A DNA stretch of 64,000 bases from Allium sativum (taxonomy: Eukaryota > Streptophyta > Magnoliopsida > Asparagales > Amaryllidaceae). Below, in pieces: positions 12,632 through 23,687 of this stretch. Numbering within the stretch: position 1 is the first letter of the stretch; each line of letters opens with the position of its first letter. A program made the translations under genes and the position numbers. The stretch lies in NCBI GenBank assembly GCA_030737875.1, contig CM060910.1, positions 68,704,501 to 68,768,500 on the forward strand, given 5' to 3'. Below the pieces are notes generated by a model. The model was not told the DNA's origin. It did not search any database and saw only the letters and a list, made by a program, of their open reading frames with translations.

Positions 12632-13173
12632 TTAGGTACATGCTCCAGCTCTAGTCATGCTGCGTGTTATAAAGGATTTAGCGGCGATGCTTCCCTCTCC
12701 AGCAGTAGACGAGGCTGGAGTATCAGAAACAATGATATCTGGAGGTCTCGATTTATAGCCTGGAGGCGCGGGAATGTTAGCATAAGGATTTGCATTATGT
12801 TTCTTACCACCGACATTCTTTGCTTTCCTTTATTGAAGCGCGTTGTAATTCTTTGACGTAAGCTCCATGGGCCTCCTCTTCTCATTACAAATAAATGGGT
12901 CATATTCACCACTGCTTATCTGATCACCTAAATTCGCTATTGTTTCAAGAACTGTTTTCTCTACATTTGGTTTCACTTTCTCTTTTCTCTTAGGTTGCTT
13001 TGTTTTGGCGTTTCCAATTTCAGACACCATATCGAAATTCTGGAGAAGGAAACAATCAAGTGTACCTTCTTCCTCATGTACAACAGCAGATTTATGGCCG
13101 ATCATAACTACATCTTCCACTTGAACTTCCTTAGAATTCTGCACTAAATTATCAGTCTGTTTCTTGTGCAGTG
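12632..13173 (-). pseudogene. DUF4283 protein relic, C-terminal piece
   Basis: Minus-strand frame continuing the DUF4283 relic after the gag-element insertion. It has a lysine-rich stretch (KTKQPKRKEKVKP), ends one segment at NYNALQ and is cut by an in-frame TAA at about 12828; the same frame then continues RKAKNVGGKKHNANPYANIP to ITRSMTRAGACT and a stop at 12632-12634. One stop codon in an otherwise open 180-codon frame points to modest decay. The tail is low-complexity and basic, as in C-terminal parts of plant LINE ORF1 proteins. I recognise no catalytic domain. GAGAT at 13174-13178 is the target duplication of the inserted element. Confidence 0.6.
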
Positions 13174-13178
13174 GAGAT

Positions 13179-15694
13179 TGTAACGGCCCGCCCCGCACCA
13201 ACCGACATTTACTCCAAAAGTGCGCTGTACACATGTCCAGTTAGCACGGGACGGTCGTCAGAAGAAAAGGGAAGAAGAGAATAAACTAACAAGGAACCTG
13301 TAGAATGTCTCACAGCGCATAGAACAAAATATAATAATAACATACTTGACATAAAACAGGTGAGACAGTGCATAAGCTGAAATAACAAACATAGCAGCGG
13401 AAAATCCAAGTACAACTTATGATCCAAAGTTAACATTATTACAACTTTTCCAACTGTCTCAAAAAGCAAAGCAAGATAAGGGAAGTACGCTACTAATGCC
13501 CAAGTAGCGACCACCAACGACCCAGGGAGAATATCTATATATCATACGTGGAAGCCTCCTGCTCGACTCCGAATCAGCTACTCGCGCATCTCCAGCTAAC
13601 CTGTCTCTAGTCTGCTTGTGTGAGCACCCAGAGTAATAAGAAGAGACATAAAACTCTGAGTCAGCCATAAAGCCTGGTATGAGCGATAAGCATCTAAACA
13701 GAATAATAACAGGTAGACTAAAACATACCTGAACCTGGACCTGCAACCAAAGAGTTAGCACTACATACTGTACAACACTCTAAGGTGCCATTTCAAATGG
13801 TGTAAAGATAACGGGGGTGGGGGTGTGCATGTCATAGTGATGGCAAACAATCAAACATAGCATCCATCCTCACATCTCTCCCTCAGTGCATAAAGCATAC
13901 GATATTCACCACTTTGGTCACCTAGTCCTTTGGGCCATGACGGAATCCAATCTCGTACAACTATCACTACAAGCCTACTATCCATCTCTCAGTGGTGAAC
14001 CAAAGTTATGAATACCGACAACCCCTTTGCACGCGTCCCGCAGCAAAGCCCAATCTTGATGTGAACTCATTGGTTCCCAACTGGATCCTGAGCTCTAACT
14101 TCCTATTTGGACTACCTTTGCATCTCGGGTTTTTAGTCTTCACCGGATCAGTTCGGTCTTCCTTCTTCATTCTGCTTCGGATCGGTTCGGATCTTGCATA
14201 GCCATCGGTTCGGTTCGTGGTCTCCATCTCCGGTTCGGTTCGTAATTAATCTCCGTTCGTGGTGCAAGCAGCTCAAGTCCTCGTCTTATCTCCGGGTCGG
14301 GTCGGAGTTAGGTAAATGGTTCGAATCGGAATGCTTCTGGCGGATCGGGTTGGAGAACTCCTTGGCCATCAGTTCACGTGCTTCCAGGCGGTTCGGTTCG
14401 GAGAAGACTACACGGGTCGGGTCGGAGAAGACGCACCGCTAGCGGTTCGTGGGGAAGGGCTTCACAACGGTTCAGTCCGGGCCTCCCCATCGGATCCGAT
14501 CTGGTTCGGGTCTCAACCTGCACTTTTCCTACAACTTCCAGCGACTGTTTATACGCCACTCGACGGCGTTTTCGACCATTCTAACTATTCTAAACAATCA
14601 CAAAGCATACCATACAGTCATAGCAATAAATAGAAGTGACTACAAACACCAAAACATCAACTTGATAGGTTAAAATGGATCAAACATAGCCAAAACCCCA
14701 TATTTTCCCTTAATCCCTCTTAATCATGTTTAAGCATATAATTAGCAAAACTTATCCAAACTAGCCAAATTTTCTAACAGAGGTCTAAAACAATATTTCA
14801 GAATTTCTGAATATTTTTCCAGATTTTTAACATGTATAAATTCGCTAATTATCACTAATCACCCCTTAATCCCCTAAATTCCGGGATTTGCAAAATTAGT
14901 CGAAATTAACCCAAATTCATATCAGAGGCATAAAATGATGTTTTAGAATTTTAGGAATTTTTCTAGATTTTTCTGAGCCATAATTTCGCTAATCTTCGCT
15001 AATTACCATAATTAGTCGTAATTAGTGAAAAATAATGCAAATCACTCACCTTTGCCACAAAATAAACTATAGATCTGAAATAATCTCTGATTTGGATCCA
15101 ATCTCTATGTGTTCCAGCAGCTCTATCCCAATCCTTATGCTAATCCGCCTTGATTTGATGTAGATTAGGCTAATATGTGATTAGAGATGACAAAAAGGTG
15201 TTTTGGAGTGTTTTAGAAGATGGAGGCCATTGCTAGAGCTTAAGGAAGGTTTGTGGCGGCTGAGAAAACAGAAATGAAATGATTTTCCTAACCCTTTCAG
15301 CCCTCTCATAACCCTAATCCCGAAATTCCCCTTTGGGCCTAGCTGTTAATCACCCGGTTAAACTCAATTAAGTTGTTTTTCACTATCTAAAACTTGTTTC
15401 AGCCATATCTCCCAAACGGTGAGTCCGTTTGGCTAATGTGACCACTCTACGGAAAGGTAAACCATCAAACGAATATAATGGAAGTGGTTTTAGGTCAAAA
15501 TTCCTTTCCAATCAAAAGTTATGGCCAAAACAATATCGGCTAGGGGCAAAATGGTTATTTAAAAATCGGCAAAAATCATGAACATGGGAAATGACCCCAA
15601 CAGTTGTCTCCCAAAGTTACACGACCATACGACTTCATACGAAAAAGAAATAAATATTCTACGATCCTAGATACGTAGAATGCGGGTTGTTACA
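13179..15694 (-). repeat. 3' LTR of the gag-only element
   Basis: 2516 bp, minus-strand ends TGTAACAACCCG and GGGCCGTTACA. It contains a cluster of GGTTCGG repeats (14140-14520) and the shared LTR block (13611-13672). Its partner is 19478-21992. Confidence 0.9.
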
Positions 15695-15717
15695 TTCCCC
15701 TCCCCCCCCCCCCCTTA
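15695..15717 (-). other. Polypurine tract
   Basis: On the minus strand CTTAAG, a run of about 13 G, A, then GGGGAA directly before the 3' LTR. It follows GAAATTTCGTCC-like sequence on the plus strand (GGGACGAAATT on the minus), the usual Ty3/gypsy lead-in also seen at 44146 and 55530. Confidence 0.9.
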
Positions 15718-15872
15718 AGAAATTTCGTCCCCGAAATTCCTTAACCCAAAACATACAAAGGATCCCGCATGCCTACCAACCATATACAACAATCACACAT
15801 GCAAAACAAACAGAACCATTCTGCCCTAACATGCGGTTTACTCACAAGGGAAGAATCATTGCCGCTAAAATC

Positions 15873-15929
15873 TTACCAGGCAAAGAGCTTTGGATACGAC
15901 TTTCTTATGTCATTCTCTACTTCCCAAGT
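15873..15929 (-). pseudogene. Relic of integrase C-terminal end
   Basis: Minus-strand reading TWEVENDIRKSYPKLFAW then a stop. (A)TWE.E..MR..YP.LF is the well-known last stretch of Ty3/gypsy chromovirus polyproteins. Upstream, another frame reads DPNLLEDTFRVEM, so a frameshift separates it from more of the former C-terminal region. It shows that this element came from a complete gag-pol parent whose middle was lost. Too short to have a function. Confidence 0.65.
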
Positions 15930-16310
15930 ACAGTCGTTCTCTCGCCATCGATTCTCATCTCTACCCTAAAGGTATCTTCTAATAGGTTGGGATCGTTCCT
16001 CTAACTGGAACCGATCCACGTAATCAAGATCGATCTAATCGTCAAGCTTACTAGCGTTTCTGAATTCAATTCACACTTAGGTCCGAAGTCATATCCCGTG
16101 ATATACTCTAGTTGCTTCCATTCCAGAAAAATAGCCTCTAAACTGGCATGTCTCTTACTTAATGCATCAGCTATCGCACCCAGTCCGATACTATGGCATT
16201 CGTCTATACTGTCATTTTCTTAGGTAATCCAAACCTATATGCCAAATTTTCAACTACATTCCAAATGTCCTTTCAAGTCCAACTTGAGTCCTTCTTACAT
16301 TCGTATTGCA

Positions 16311-16790
16311 CGTCCAACGTACATTCACTTCCTAGAGGCAGACTAGACCCATCCAATGACCCTAGGCACTACACCAACATCTGCACTATACGTCTAACGT
16401 ACATTCACCTTCTAAAGGTGAACTAGATTCATCCAATGAACCCAGGTACCCTACCCATATTCGTACTGCACGTCCAACGTACATTCACCTTCCAAAGGTG
16501 AACTAGACTCATCCAATGAATCTAGGTACTCTACCTATATCTGTACTGTACGTCCAACGTACATTCACCTTCCAAAGGTGAACTAGACTCATCCGATGAA
16601 TCTAGGTACTCTACCTATATCCGTACTGTACGTCCAACGTACATTCGCCTTCCAAAGGTGAACTAGACTCATCCAATGAATCTAGGTACTCTACCTATAT
16701 CCGTACTGTACGTCCAACGTACATTCACCTTCCAAAGGTGAACTAGACTCATCCAATGAATCTAGGTACTCTACCTATGAGTCCAAGTCC
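16311..16790. repeat. 80-bp tandem repeat, six units
   Basis: CGTCCAACGT or CGTCTAACGT recurs at 16311, 16391, 16471, 16551, 16631 and 16711: an exact 80-bp period. Units 4-6 are nearly identical, units 1-2 diverged, so growth was toward 16790. Each unit holds two small inverted repeats (ACGTCCAACGT and ACCTTCCAAAGGT). A single stray copy is at about 17143. Confidence 0.95.
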
Positions 16791-17269
16791 AACTGAGACT
16801 CCTATATCCGTTGAATCTCCAAGACAACGGATGCTCCACAATGCCCAACATACTTCAAGTCTAACGTAAAGTATCTTACACCCGTCATATCACCATGATC
16901 AACGAACTTATCTATTTCCATTCAACAGGATCCTACAGGTGATACTCAAGAGAAGAAAGGTAAGAACAAACACAACAACCATAGCATCCATCAAACAAAT
17001 CCTGTCTATCACCTGCTAAAGCCATGAATACGTCGACACCTACATGACTGGTCTAACCAATCCCAATATGTCGATTCTTGTATGTCTGGTCCAACCAACA
17101 TCAAGAACCAATGGAAGCCCAGCCTCCAGACGGACTACCGTACGTCCAACGTACGTTTATCCTCCAAGGATAACTAGATCACGTCCAACCGATCCAAGGT
17201 AACAGGCGTCCCCAGATACCCCTGCTTTTAGTCCGCCTGAAACACTCGAGTCCCACCCAAGTCTATCCA

Positions 17270-17345
17270 TTATCTTGCTGCCCTCTCGAGTCCAACTCGA
17301 GTCAATCCAATTCCTTGCAGCCTTCTCGAGTCCAACTCGAGTCAA
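17270..17345. repeat. Short tandem repeat with CTCGAGTCCAACTCGAG palindrome
   Basis: Two copies about 44 bp apart of CTCGAGTCCAACTCGAGTCA, plus weaker copies near 17590-17640. Each is a hairpin with a short loop. Confidence 0.8.
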
Positions 17346-18170
17346 TCTATTACCCATAAACTCAGACCCAGTCTTGAGTACCCATTACCTATAGACCCTA
17401 GTCCAACGTGAGTCGTCTCCCTATTCGTTGCATCTCCAAGATCAACGAACACCCATTTTCTTTTACGAGTTCAAGTCCAACTTGAATCGTCCTAATCTTC
17501 GTTGCATCTTCCATGATCGACGAATACATCCTATTTCTTCAAAAAGAACATCAACATAAGGTCCTAAACAATCCATTACTTTGCATCTTTCTCGAGTCCC
17601 ACTCGAGTCATCTTATAATCCTATCGAGTCTAACTCGGGACAGCCCATACCACTGAATAGTCTTATCCTGTCACAGCTGCCCATTACTCCTCGAGTAAAA
17701 CAAGATATCATCCAATGAAAAACACCACAACTACTTATCTCTCACGCAAACCATCCTAGTCGAACTCGACATTCCCCAAGCACAAGCCCCAAAGGCCTAA
17801 ACCAATATCAGACAAGCACCTAAGGAACATCTCCTCCGAATTCGGACAATCCACGTGAAGTGATACTAGCAAAACAACTAAGCACTGGAGCACTCATTTG
17901 CCTCCTAGAGACAACTAGGAATTAATACAACGATAACCTCTCAGCTTCCCTAACTCCAGTTGTTACCACCATCACTAGGTAGGTACCTAATACCACCCCA
18001 TTCCTTTAGAGTAGATCGACTCCCCAAAATAATGCTAAACCCAGTAAAGCCAAAACAAAATAATCACAAACATACATTCATGACTCGATAAGACCACGTT
18101 ACGGTAAATCATACTGAGGCTAGTCGAACCACCAATCGGGTTCATCACTAGTAAAGGTCTATCGACTAAC

Positions 18171-19268
18171 TCAGGTTTTGTCAAACAAAACCCGATCAAA
18201 ACATCTTAAATAGAAAGCATACCTCGAATAACGACACCTTTTTCCTTCTGCGCCGCATTTGGGGGCATTCGACGAAGAAGGAACAGCGTTGATAACATAT
18301 GCTTTCATGATCTGCTTCTCCCTAGGAGATTCTGGACATTCATTCTTGTGATGTCCCGCTTGGCCACAATTAAAGCACTTCCTTTCCCCAGGCTTTTCCC
18401 GACAATCTCTGGCATAGTGGCCCTTCTTACCACAGCTAAAGCACTCGCCATCTTTCTTATTTTTCTTATTCTGACCATCCATGGTTTGTTCTTGTTTCCC
18501 CTTATTCTGGGAATTATTCTTGCCTCCACCGCCTGCTTGCGGCTTTGGCTCCTCTGCAGATGCAATAGCAATCTCAGTCTTTGGCTTAGGGTAAAGACTC
18601 TCTGACCTCAATGCTTTCCCCACAATCGATTCAAACGTCTCATCGATGTGGTTAATAAGCTTTTCCCCCAAGTACTGATCCAAGCCTGTTATAAACTTCT
18701 CGTTCTTCTTCTCGGGAGTATCGATAAAGGATAATCCATACTTCAACAATGTGTCGAACTCAGCAATATACTCCGAGACTGCCCTACCACTCTGCTTAAG
18801 CTCCAAGAATCTCTTGAACAACATTGACTTCTAGGCAGCTGGAATGAACTTCTCGCTAAAGCGAGACTTGAACTGATCCCAAGTAACCGGATCTTCTGGG
18901 GTAGCTGTTCTAATGGCATTCCACCAATTCATCGCTCTCCCTTGCAGCTGACGAGAAGCTAGCCTTCTCTTCATCGCATCCTCGATACCCAAGTCGTCGA
19001 AGATACGATCACAACTATCTAACCAATCCCGAACATCCGTGGCCGACTCCGTTCCGCGGAACGGCTTCCCACCAAGGTTAGTGTAATCCTTGCACAACTT
19101 GGTGAAATCGACCCTAGGCGCCTGCACTACTGGACCACCACCATTTTCGGGATTGGGGAATGCTCCTTGAACATCCATAAGCATCTCCCTCATAAAGTTA
19201 TTGAACATCGTCCTCATATCATTCCCGTTATTGGTCCCCCTACCAGCACCTCTAGCATATCGGCTCAT
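18171..19268 (-). pseudogene. gag: gag polyprotein with one in-frame amber stop
   Basis: Gag forms the particle that packages retrotransposon RNA. The minus-strand frame starts MSRYARGAGRG at 19268 and spans 366 codons. Residues ~45-200 look like a Retrotrans_gag capsid domain (GTESATDVRDWLDSCDRIF, MNWWNAIR, WDQFKSRFSEKF, then SEYIAEFDTLLKYG). Residues ~275-320 hold two zinc knuckles, CFSCGKKGHYARDC and CFNCGQAGHHKNEC, both with intact Cys-Cys-His-Cys. A single TAG at 18833-18831, just after FIPAA, interrupts the frame; both sides stay in the same frame with no other damage. So it is either a very recently disabled gag or, less likely, read-through. It begins about 210 bases after the primer site, with the 5' LTR upstream. 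No protease or pol frame follows. The last ~25 residues, after the knuckles, look unlike gag. Confidence 0.85.
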
Positions 19269-19463
19269 CGTTCAATCTGCAAAGAGGAAACGATTAACGA
19301 CCCCATAGTGGTGCTAATGCAGTACGACTTCATTCTTATACTACTAATAGTATGTATATATATATATATAGCTTTTGAAAACCAAAGTAATCACAAATAC
19401 GTGCTCTCATATACGTACTATCTCTCCCTAGTGTCTTTCCCTAGGTTAACTACGCAACCAAGA

Positions 19464-19475
19464 GCTCTGATACCA
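19464..19475 (-). other. Primer-binding site, initiator Met tRNA
   Basis: TGGTATCAGAGC on the minus strand, two bases inside the 5' LTR end, complementary to the 3' end of plant initiator tRNA-Met. Same site as at 43098 and 53299. Confidence 0.9.
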
Positions 19476-19477
19476 AA

Positions 19478-21992
19478 TGTAACGGCCCGCCCAACACCAA
19501 CCGACATTTACTCCAAAAGTGCGCTGTACACATGTCCAGTTAGCACGGGACGGTCGTCAGAAGAAATGGGAAGAAGAAAATAAACTAACAAGGAACCTGT
19601 AGAATGTCTCACAGCGCATAGAACAAAATATAATAATAACATACTTGACATAAAACAGGTGAGACAGTGCATAAGCTGAAATAACTAACATAGTAGCGGA
19701 AAATCCAAGTACAACTTATGATCCAAAGTTAACATTATTACAACTTTTCCAACTGTCTCAAAAAGCAAAGCAGGATAAGGGAAGTACGCTACTAATGCCC
19801 AAGTAGCGACCACCAACGACCCAGGGAGAATATCTATATATCATACGTGGAAGCCTCCTGCTCGCCTCCGAATCAGCTACTCGCGCATCTCCAGCTAACC
19901 TATCTCTAGTCTGCTCATGTGAGCACCCAGAGTAATAAGAAGAGACATAAAACTCTGGGTCAGACATAAAGCCTGGTATGAGCGATAAGCATCTAAACAG
20001 AACAATAACAGGTAGACTAAAACATAACTGAACCTGGACCTGCAACCAAAGAGTTTGCGCTACATACTGTACAACACTCTAAGGTGCCATTTCAAATGGT
20101 GTAAAGATAACGGGGGTGGGGGTGTGCATGTCATAGTGATGGAAAACAATCAAACATAGCATACATCCTCACATCTCTCCCTCAGTTCATAAAGCATACG
20201 ATATTCACCACTTTGGTCACCTAGTCCTTTGGGCCATGACGGAATCCAATCCCGTACAACTATCACTACAAGCCCACTATCCATCTCTCAGTGGCGAACC
20301 AAAGTTATGAATACTGACAACCCCTTTGCACACGTCCCGCAGCAAAGCCCGATATTGAAGTGAACTCATTGGTTCCCAACTAGATCCTGAGCTCTAACTT
20401 CCTATTTGGACTACCTTTGCATCTCGGGTTTTTATTCTTCACCGGATCGGTTCGGTCTTCCTTCTTCATTCTGCTTCGGATCGGTTCGGATCTTGCCTAG
20501 CCATCGGTTCGGTTCGTGGTCTCCATCTCCGGTTCGGTTCGTAATTAATCTCCATTCGTGGTGCAAGCAGCTCAAGTCCTCGTCTTATCTCCAGGTCGGG
20601 TTGGAGTTAGGTAAATGGCCCGAATCGGAATGCTTCTGGCAGATCGGGTCGGAGAACTCCTTGGCCATCAGTTCACGTGCTTCCAGGCGGTTCGGTTCGG
20701 AGAAGACTACACGGGTCGGGTCGGAGAAGACGCTCTGCTAGCGGTTCGTGGGGATGGACTTCACAACGGTTCGGTCCGGGCCTCCCCATCCGATCCGATC
20801 CGGTTCGGTTCTCAACCTGCACTTTTCCTGCAACTTCCAGCGACTGATTATACGCCACTCGACGTCGTTTTCGACCATTCTAACTATTCTAAACAATCAC
20901 AAAGCATACCATACAATCATAGCAACAAATAGAAGTGACCACAAACACCAAAACATCAACTTGATAGGTTAAAATGGATCAAACATAGCCAAAACCCCAT
21001 ATTTTCCCTTAATTCTTCTTAATCATGTTTAAGCATATGATTAGCAAAACTTATCCAAACTAGCCAAATTTTCTAACAGAGGTCTAAAACAATATTTCAG
21101 AATTTCTGAATATTTTTCCAGATTTTTAACATGTATAAATTCGCTAATTATCACTAATCACCCCTTAATTCTCTAAATTCCGGGATTTGCAAAATTAGTC
21201 GAAATTAACCCAAATTCATATCAAAGGCATAAAATGACGTTTTAGAATTTTAGGAATTTTTCTAGATTTTTCTGAGCCATAATTTCGCTAATCTTTGCTA
21301 ATTACCATAATTAGCCGTAATTAGTGAAAAACAATGCAAATCACTCACCTTTGCCACAAAATAAACTATAGATCTGAAATAATATCTGATTTGGATCCAA
21401 TCTCTATGTGTTTCAGCAGCTCTATCCAAATCCTTATGCTAATCCGCCTTGATTTGATGTAGATTAGGCTAATATGTGATTAGAGATGACAAAAAGGTGT
21501 TTTGGAGTGTTTTAGAAGATGGAGGCCATTGCTAGAGCTTAAGGAAGGTTTGTGGCGGCTGAGAAAACTGAAATGAAATGATTTTCCTAACCCTTTCAGC
21601 CCTCTCGTATCCCTAATCCCGAAATTCCCATTTGGGCCTGGCTGTTAATCACCCGGTTAAGCCCAATTAAGCTGTTTTTCACTATCTGAAACTTGTTTCA
21701 GCCATATCTCCCAAACGGTGAGTCCGTTTGGATAATGTGACCACTCTACGGAAAGGTAAACCATCAAACGAATCTAATGGAAGTGGTTTTAGGTCAAAAT
21801 TCATTTCCAATCAAAAGTTATGGCGAAAACAATATCGGCTAGGGGCAAAATGGTCATTTAAAAATCGGCAAAAATCATGAAATGGGAAATGACCCCAATA
21901 GTTGTCTCCCAAATTTACACGATCATACGACTTCATACGAAAAAGAAATAAATATTCTACGATCCTAGATACGTAGAATGCGGGTTGTTACA
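19478..21992 (-). repeat. 5' LTR of the gag-only element
   Basis: 2515 bp, about 97% like 13179-15694 by partial hand comparison. The shared LTR block is at 19911-19970. I did not find a convincing TATA box. Confidence 0.9.
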
Positions 21993-21997
21993 GAGAT

Positions 21998-23266
21998 CCT
22001 TGCAGAAAGCCTGCCTTGAAACTGAATACATTGCACTGATGAGCCCCGATATCAGCTAGTTCAACGTGTACATCAAAACCACCCTCATTCATGGTTTTTT
22101 TTCAAAAGCATTTACTTCGTTTAAAATGGTTTTCAATGAATTTGAATTACCCGTTCTTTAACAATAGTCAGAGTTGTTGACGATAGTGGATTGCTCAGCT
22201 GCTAGCACTATAGCCAAATCTTCATTAAGTTTCTCATTTGCATTACCACTGTCCATAACCTCACTGATGCCTTCAAATGCAATAACCTTTCTTGCGTCCA
22301 CATTATTTTTCATGTCAGTCACATCCATTGTTTCAGAAATTTCTCCCTCTTCTGGTATACTTGAGTTCACAATTCTTTTGCCATTAGCAATAGTGTCATT
22401 TAAAATAGCTTACCTATTGGCGGTTAGAAGTGCAAATTTAGAAGTAGTAGACCTCTCAATCCTTTTCCATTTTTGAAGATTTCCCATAGAATTAAAACCA
22501 TTGGTTCTCCTTGGATATCCTTTTCCTTGCCTCTTCATAACAATTTTATTTCCAGCAAAACCCCTCTTTTTCATGTATAGTGACCTCTGTAGTTTGAATA
22601 CCATCAATGGGACTAGATCTCCTATCATCTGCATTCCTTTCTACTGTTACAGTGCACCTGTCGTAAGGGCACTCACCAATCAAATGTCTGAAGACCTTAC
22701 CAGAATTGCAGATGTCAGGCTTCCATACATAGACGACTTTAATTTCATGTTTTGTACCATCAGGTAAAAGAACAGTAATCTTATTAGGCATCTCACTCTC
22801 TGGAGTGATTTCAACAAAGCACTTAGCAAATCCTAACCAGTCAAGGCTCTCAGTGGCCTGATCCATGCAGAGGAACTTTCCTATGTGAGTAGCCAACCAA
22901 CAAATACCAACCTTCGACTATGCAATCATCGAAAAGTTGGTCATTTTCACCCAAATTGGCACTTTTGTGACTCCATTACCGAATATGCCCATGTTGACGT
23001 CCCATTTTTTGATAACAAAGACTTTAATTCTTATTAGTATTGGAATAGCCTCTAGAATACATTTCCTATCCTCGCAGTCAGCGACAAGAAAAAAGTACTT
23101 CCATTAGACTTTACCTTGATCGAGCCTTTTGGTTTCCAGTGTCTAAGGAGCTAAGTGACAACAACTGTGTAAGAGCGAGGAGAGTCCAAGAAGAAACCCG
23201 CCAGGTAGTATTGCCACTCAACTACACTTTCCTCGATGATGTCTGCTATTGGTATAAGTCGCTTGC
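21998..23266 (-). pseudogene. DUF4283 / zinc-knuckle protein relic, core piece
   Basis: Minus strand. From 23261, RLIPIADIIEESVVEW then a stop and LLRHWKPKGSIKVK is the N-terminal DUF4283 fold; after a frameshift it continues KYFFLVADCEDRKC, KKWDVNMGIF and VPIWVKMTNF; then GICWLATHIGKFLCMDQATE, LGFAKCFVEI and VVYVWKPDIC. The zinc knuckle (22690-22650) reads CNSGKVFRHLIGEC, so the second Cys of CX2CX4HX4C is Gly. A second frameshift follows in an A-run near 22570, and the frame resumes as a basic then acidic linker (SIPEEGEISE) to about 22158. Such proteins are mostly LINE ORF1 nucleic-acid chaperones in plants. At least two frameshifts and two stops make it non-functional. Confidence 0.75.
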
Positions 23267-23604
23267 TGTAACGGTAAGGAATTTCGCTTGATCTGAATCG
23301 GTCGTTAAACCGATCAAGATCGTTCGAAACCCCTGACCGTTTTGAGAACACGACAAATCGGAACGCAAACAGAAGAACATTTCATTGTTTATTACAACAA
23401 TTCCATCAGAATACAAGAATATACAGAGTAATGAATAAATATTACACATTTGACAAATATCAGATATTACAATAAATTACATAGCAGTGGAAAATAATAC
23501 AAAACACAACTGAAAGGAGATACACAGATACAGAGCTTTCCGAGTATCATTCCAGCTGTAAACCAGGTTCCTGTGAATATAAATATTCAAAACCAAAACT
23601 ACCA

Positions 23605-23687
23605 GCTGCCCGTGCGGAAAATAAGGGCACCCAGAGTTTAGGTTGAAAGAATAAACTCCAGGTCAGTCATGTGACTGGTGTGAGAAC
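23605..23687 (-). promoter_or_regulatory. Shared LTR 3'-proximal block
   Basis: Minus-strand CACATGACTGACCTGGAGTT, T-rich gap, then CTGGGTGCCC and a CACGGGCAGC-like end, as at 42675-42750. Confidence 0.5.

Larger units (their letters stand above)
15930..18170 (-). other. Non-coding internal region in place of pol
   Basis: No reverse transcriptase, RNase H or protease motif is visible in any frame. It holds the 80-bp array (16311-16790), CTCGAG-containing short repeats (17270-17345) and many TCCAAC.CGAGT phrases of 10-20 bp. It seems to have expanded from short tandem units after loss of pol. Confidence 0.6.
13179..21992 (-). mobile_element. Gag-only Ty3/gypsy-type LTR retrotransposon (TR-GAG-like), complete with both LTRs
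   Basis: An 8814-bp element with a perfect 5-bp target duplication GAGAT (13174-13178 and 21993-21997). Order on the minus strand: 5' LTR 21992-19478, primer site 19475-19464, gag 19268-18171, a 2.2 kb non-coding stretch with tandem repeats, a short relic of the integrase end (15929-15873), polypurine tract, 3' LTR 15694-13179. Protease, reverse transcriptase and RNase H are absent. Known plant TR-GAG elements have this plan and depend on enzymes from autonomous relatives. The two LTRs differ at about 17 of their first ~590 positions by eye, so insertion is clearly older than that of 36822-50451. It sits in, and breaks, the DUF4283 relic. Confidence 0.88.

Noticed and set aside
13209..13761. 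Open frames with hydrophobic stretches in the gag-element LTR
   Set aside because: They fall within the LTR, differ by frameshift or stop in the partner LTR at 19500-20045 and have no known domain.
16311..16790. Regular repeats resembling a CRISPR array
   Set aside because: The whole 80-bp unit is conserved with no unique spacers, and the context is a plant retrotransposon.
18348..18605. Plus-strand hydrophobic open frame
   Set aside because: It is the complement of the gag zinc-knuckle region; the minus-strand gag frame is clearly the real one.
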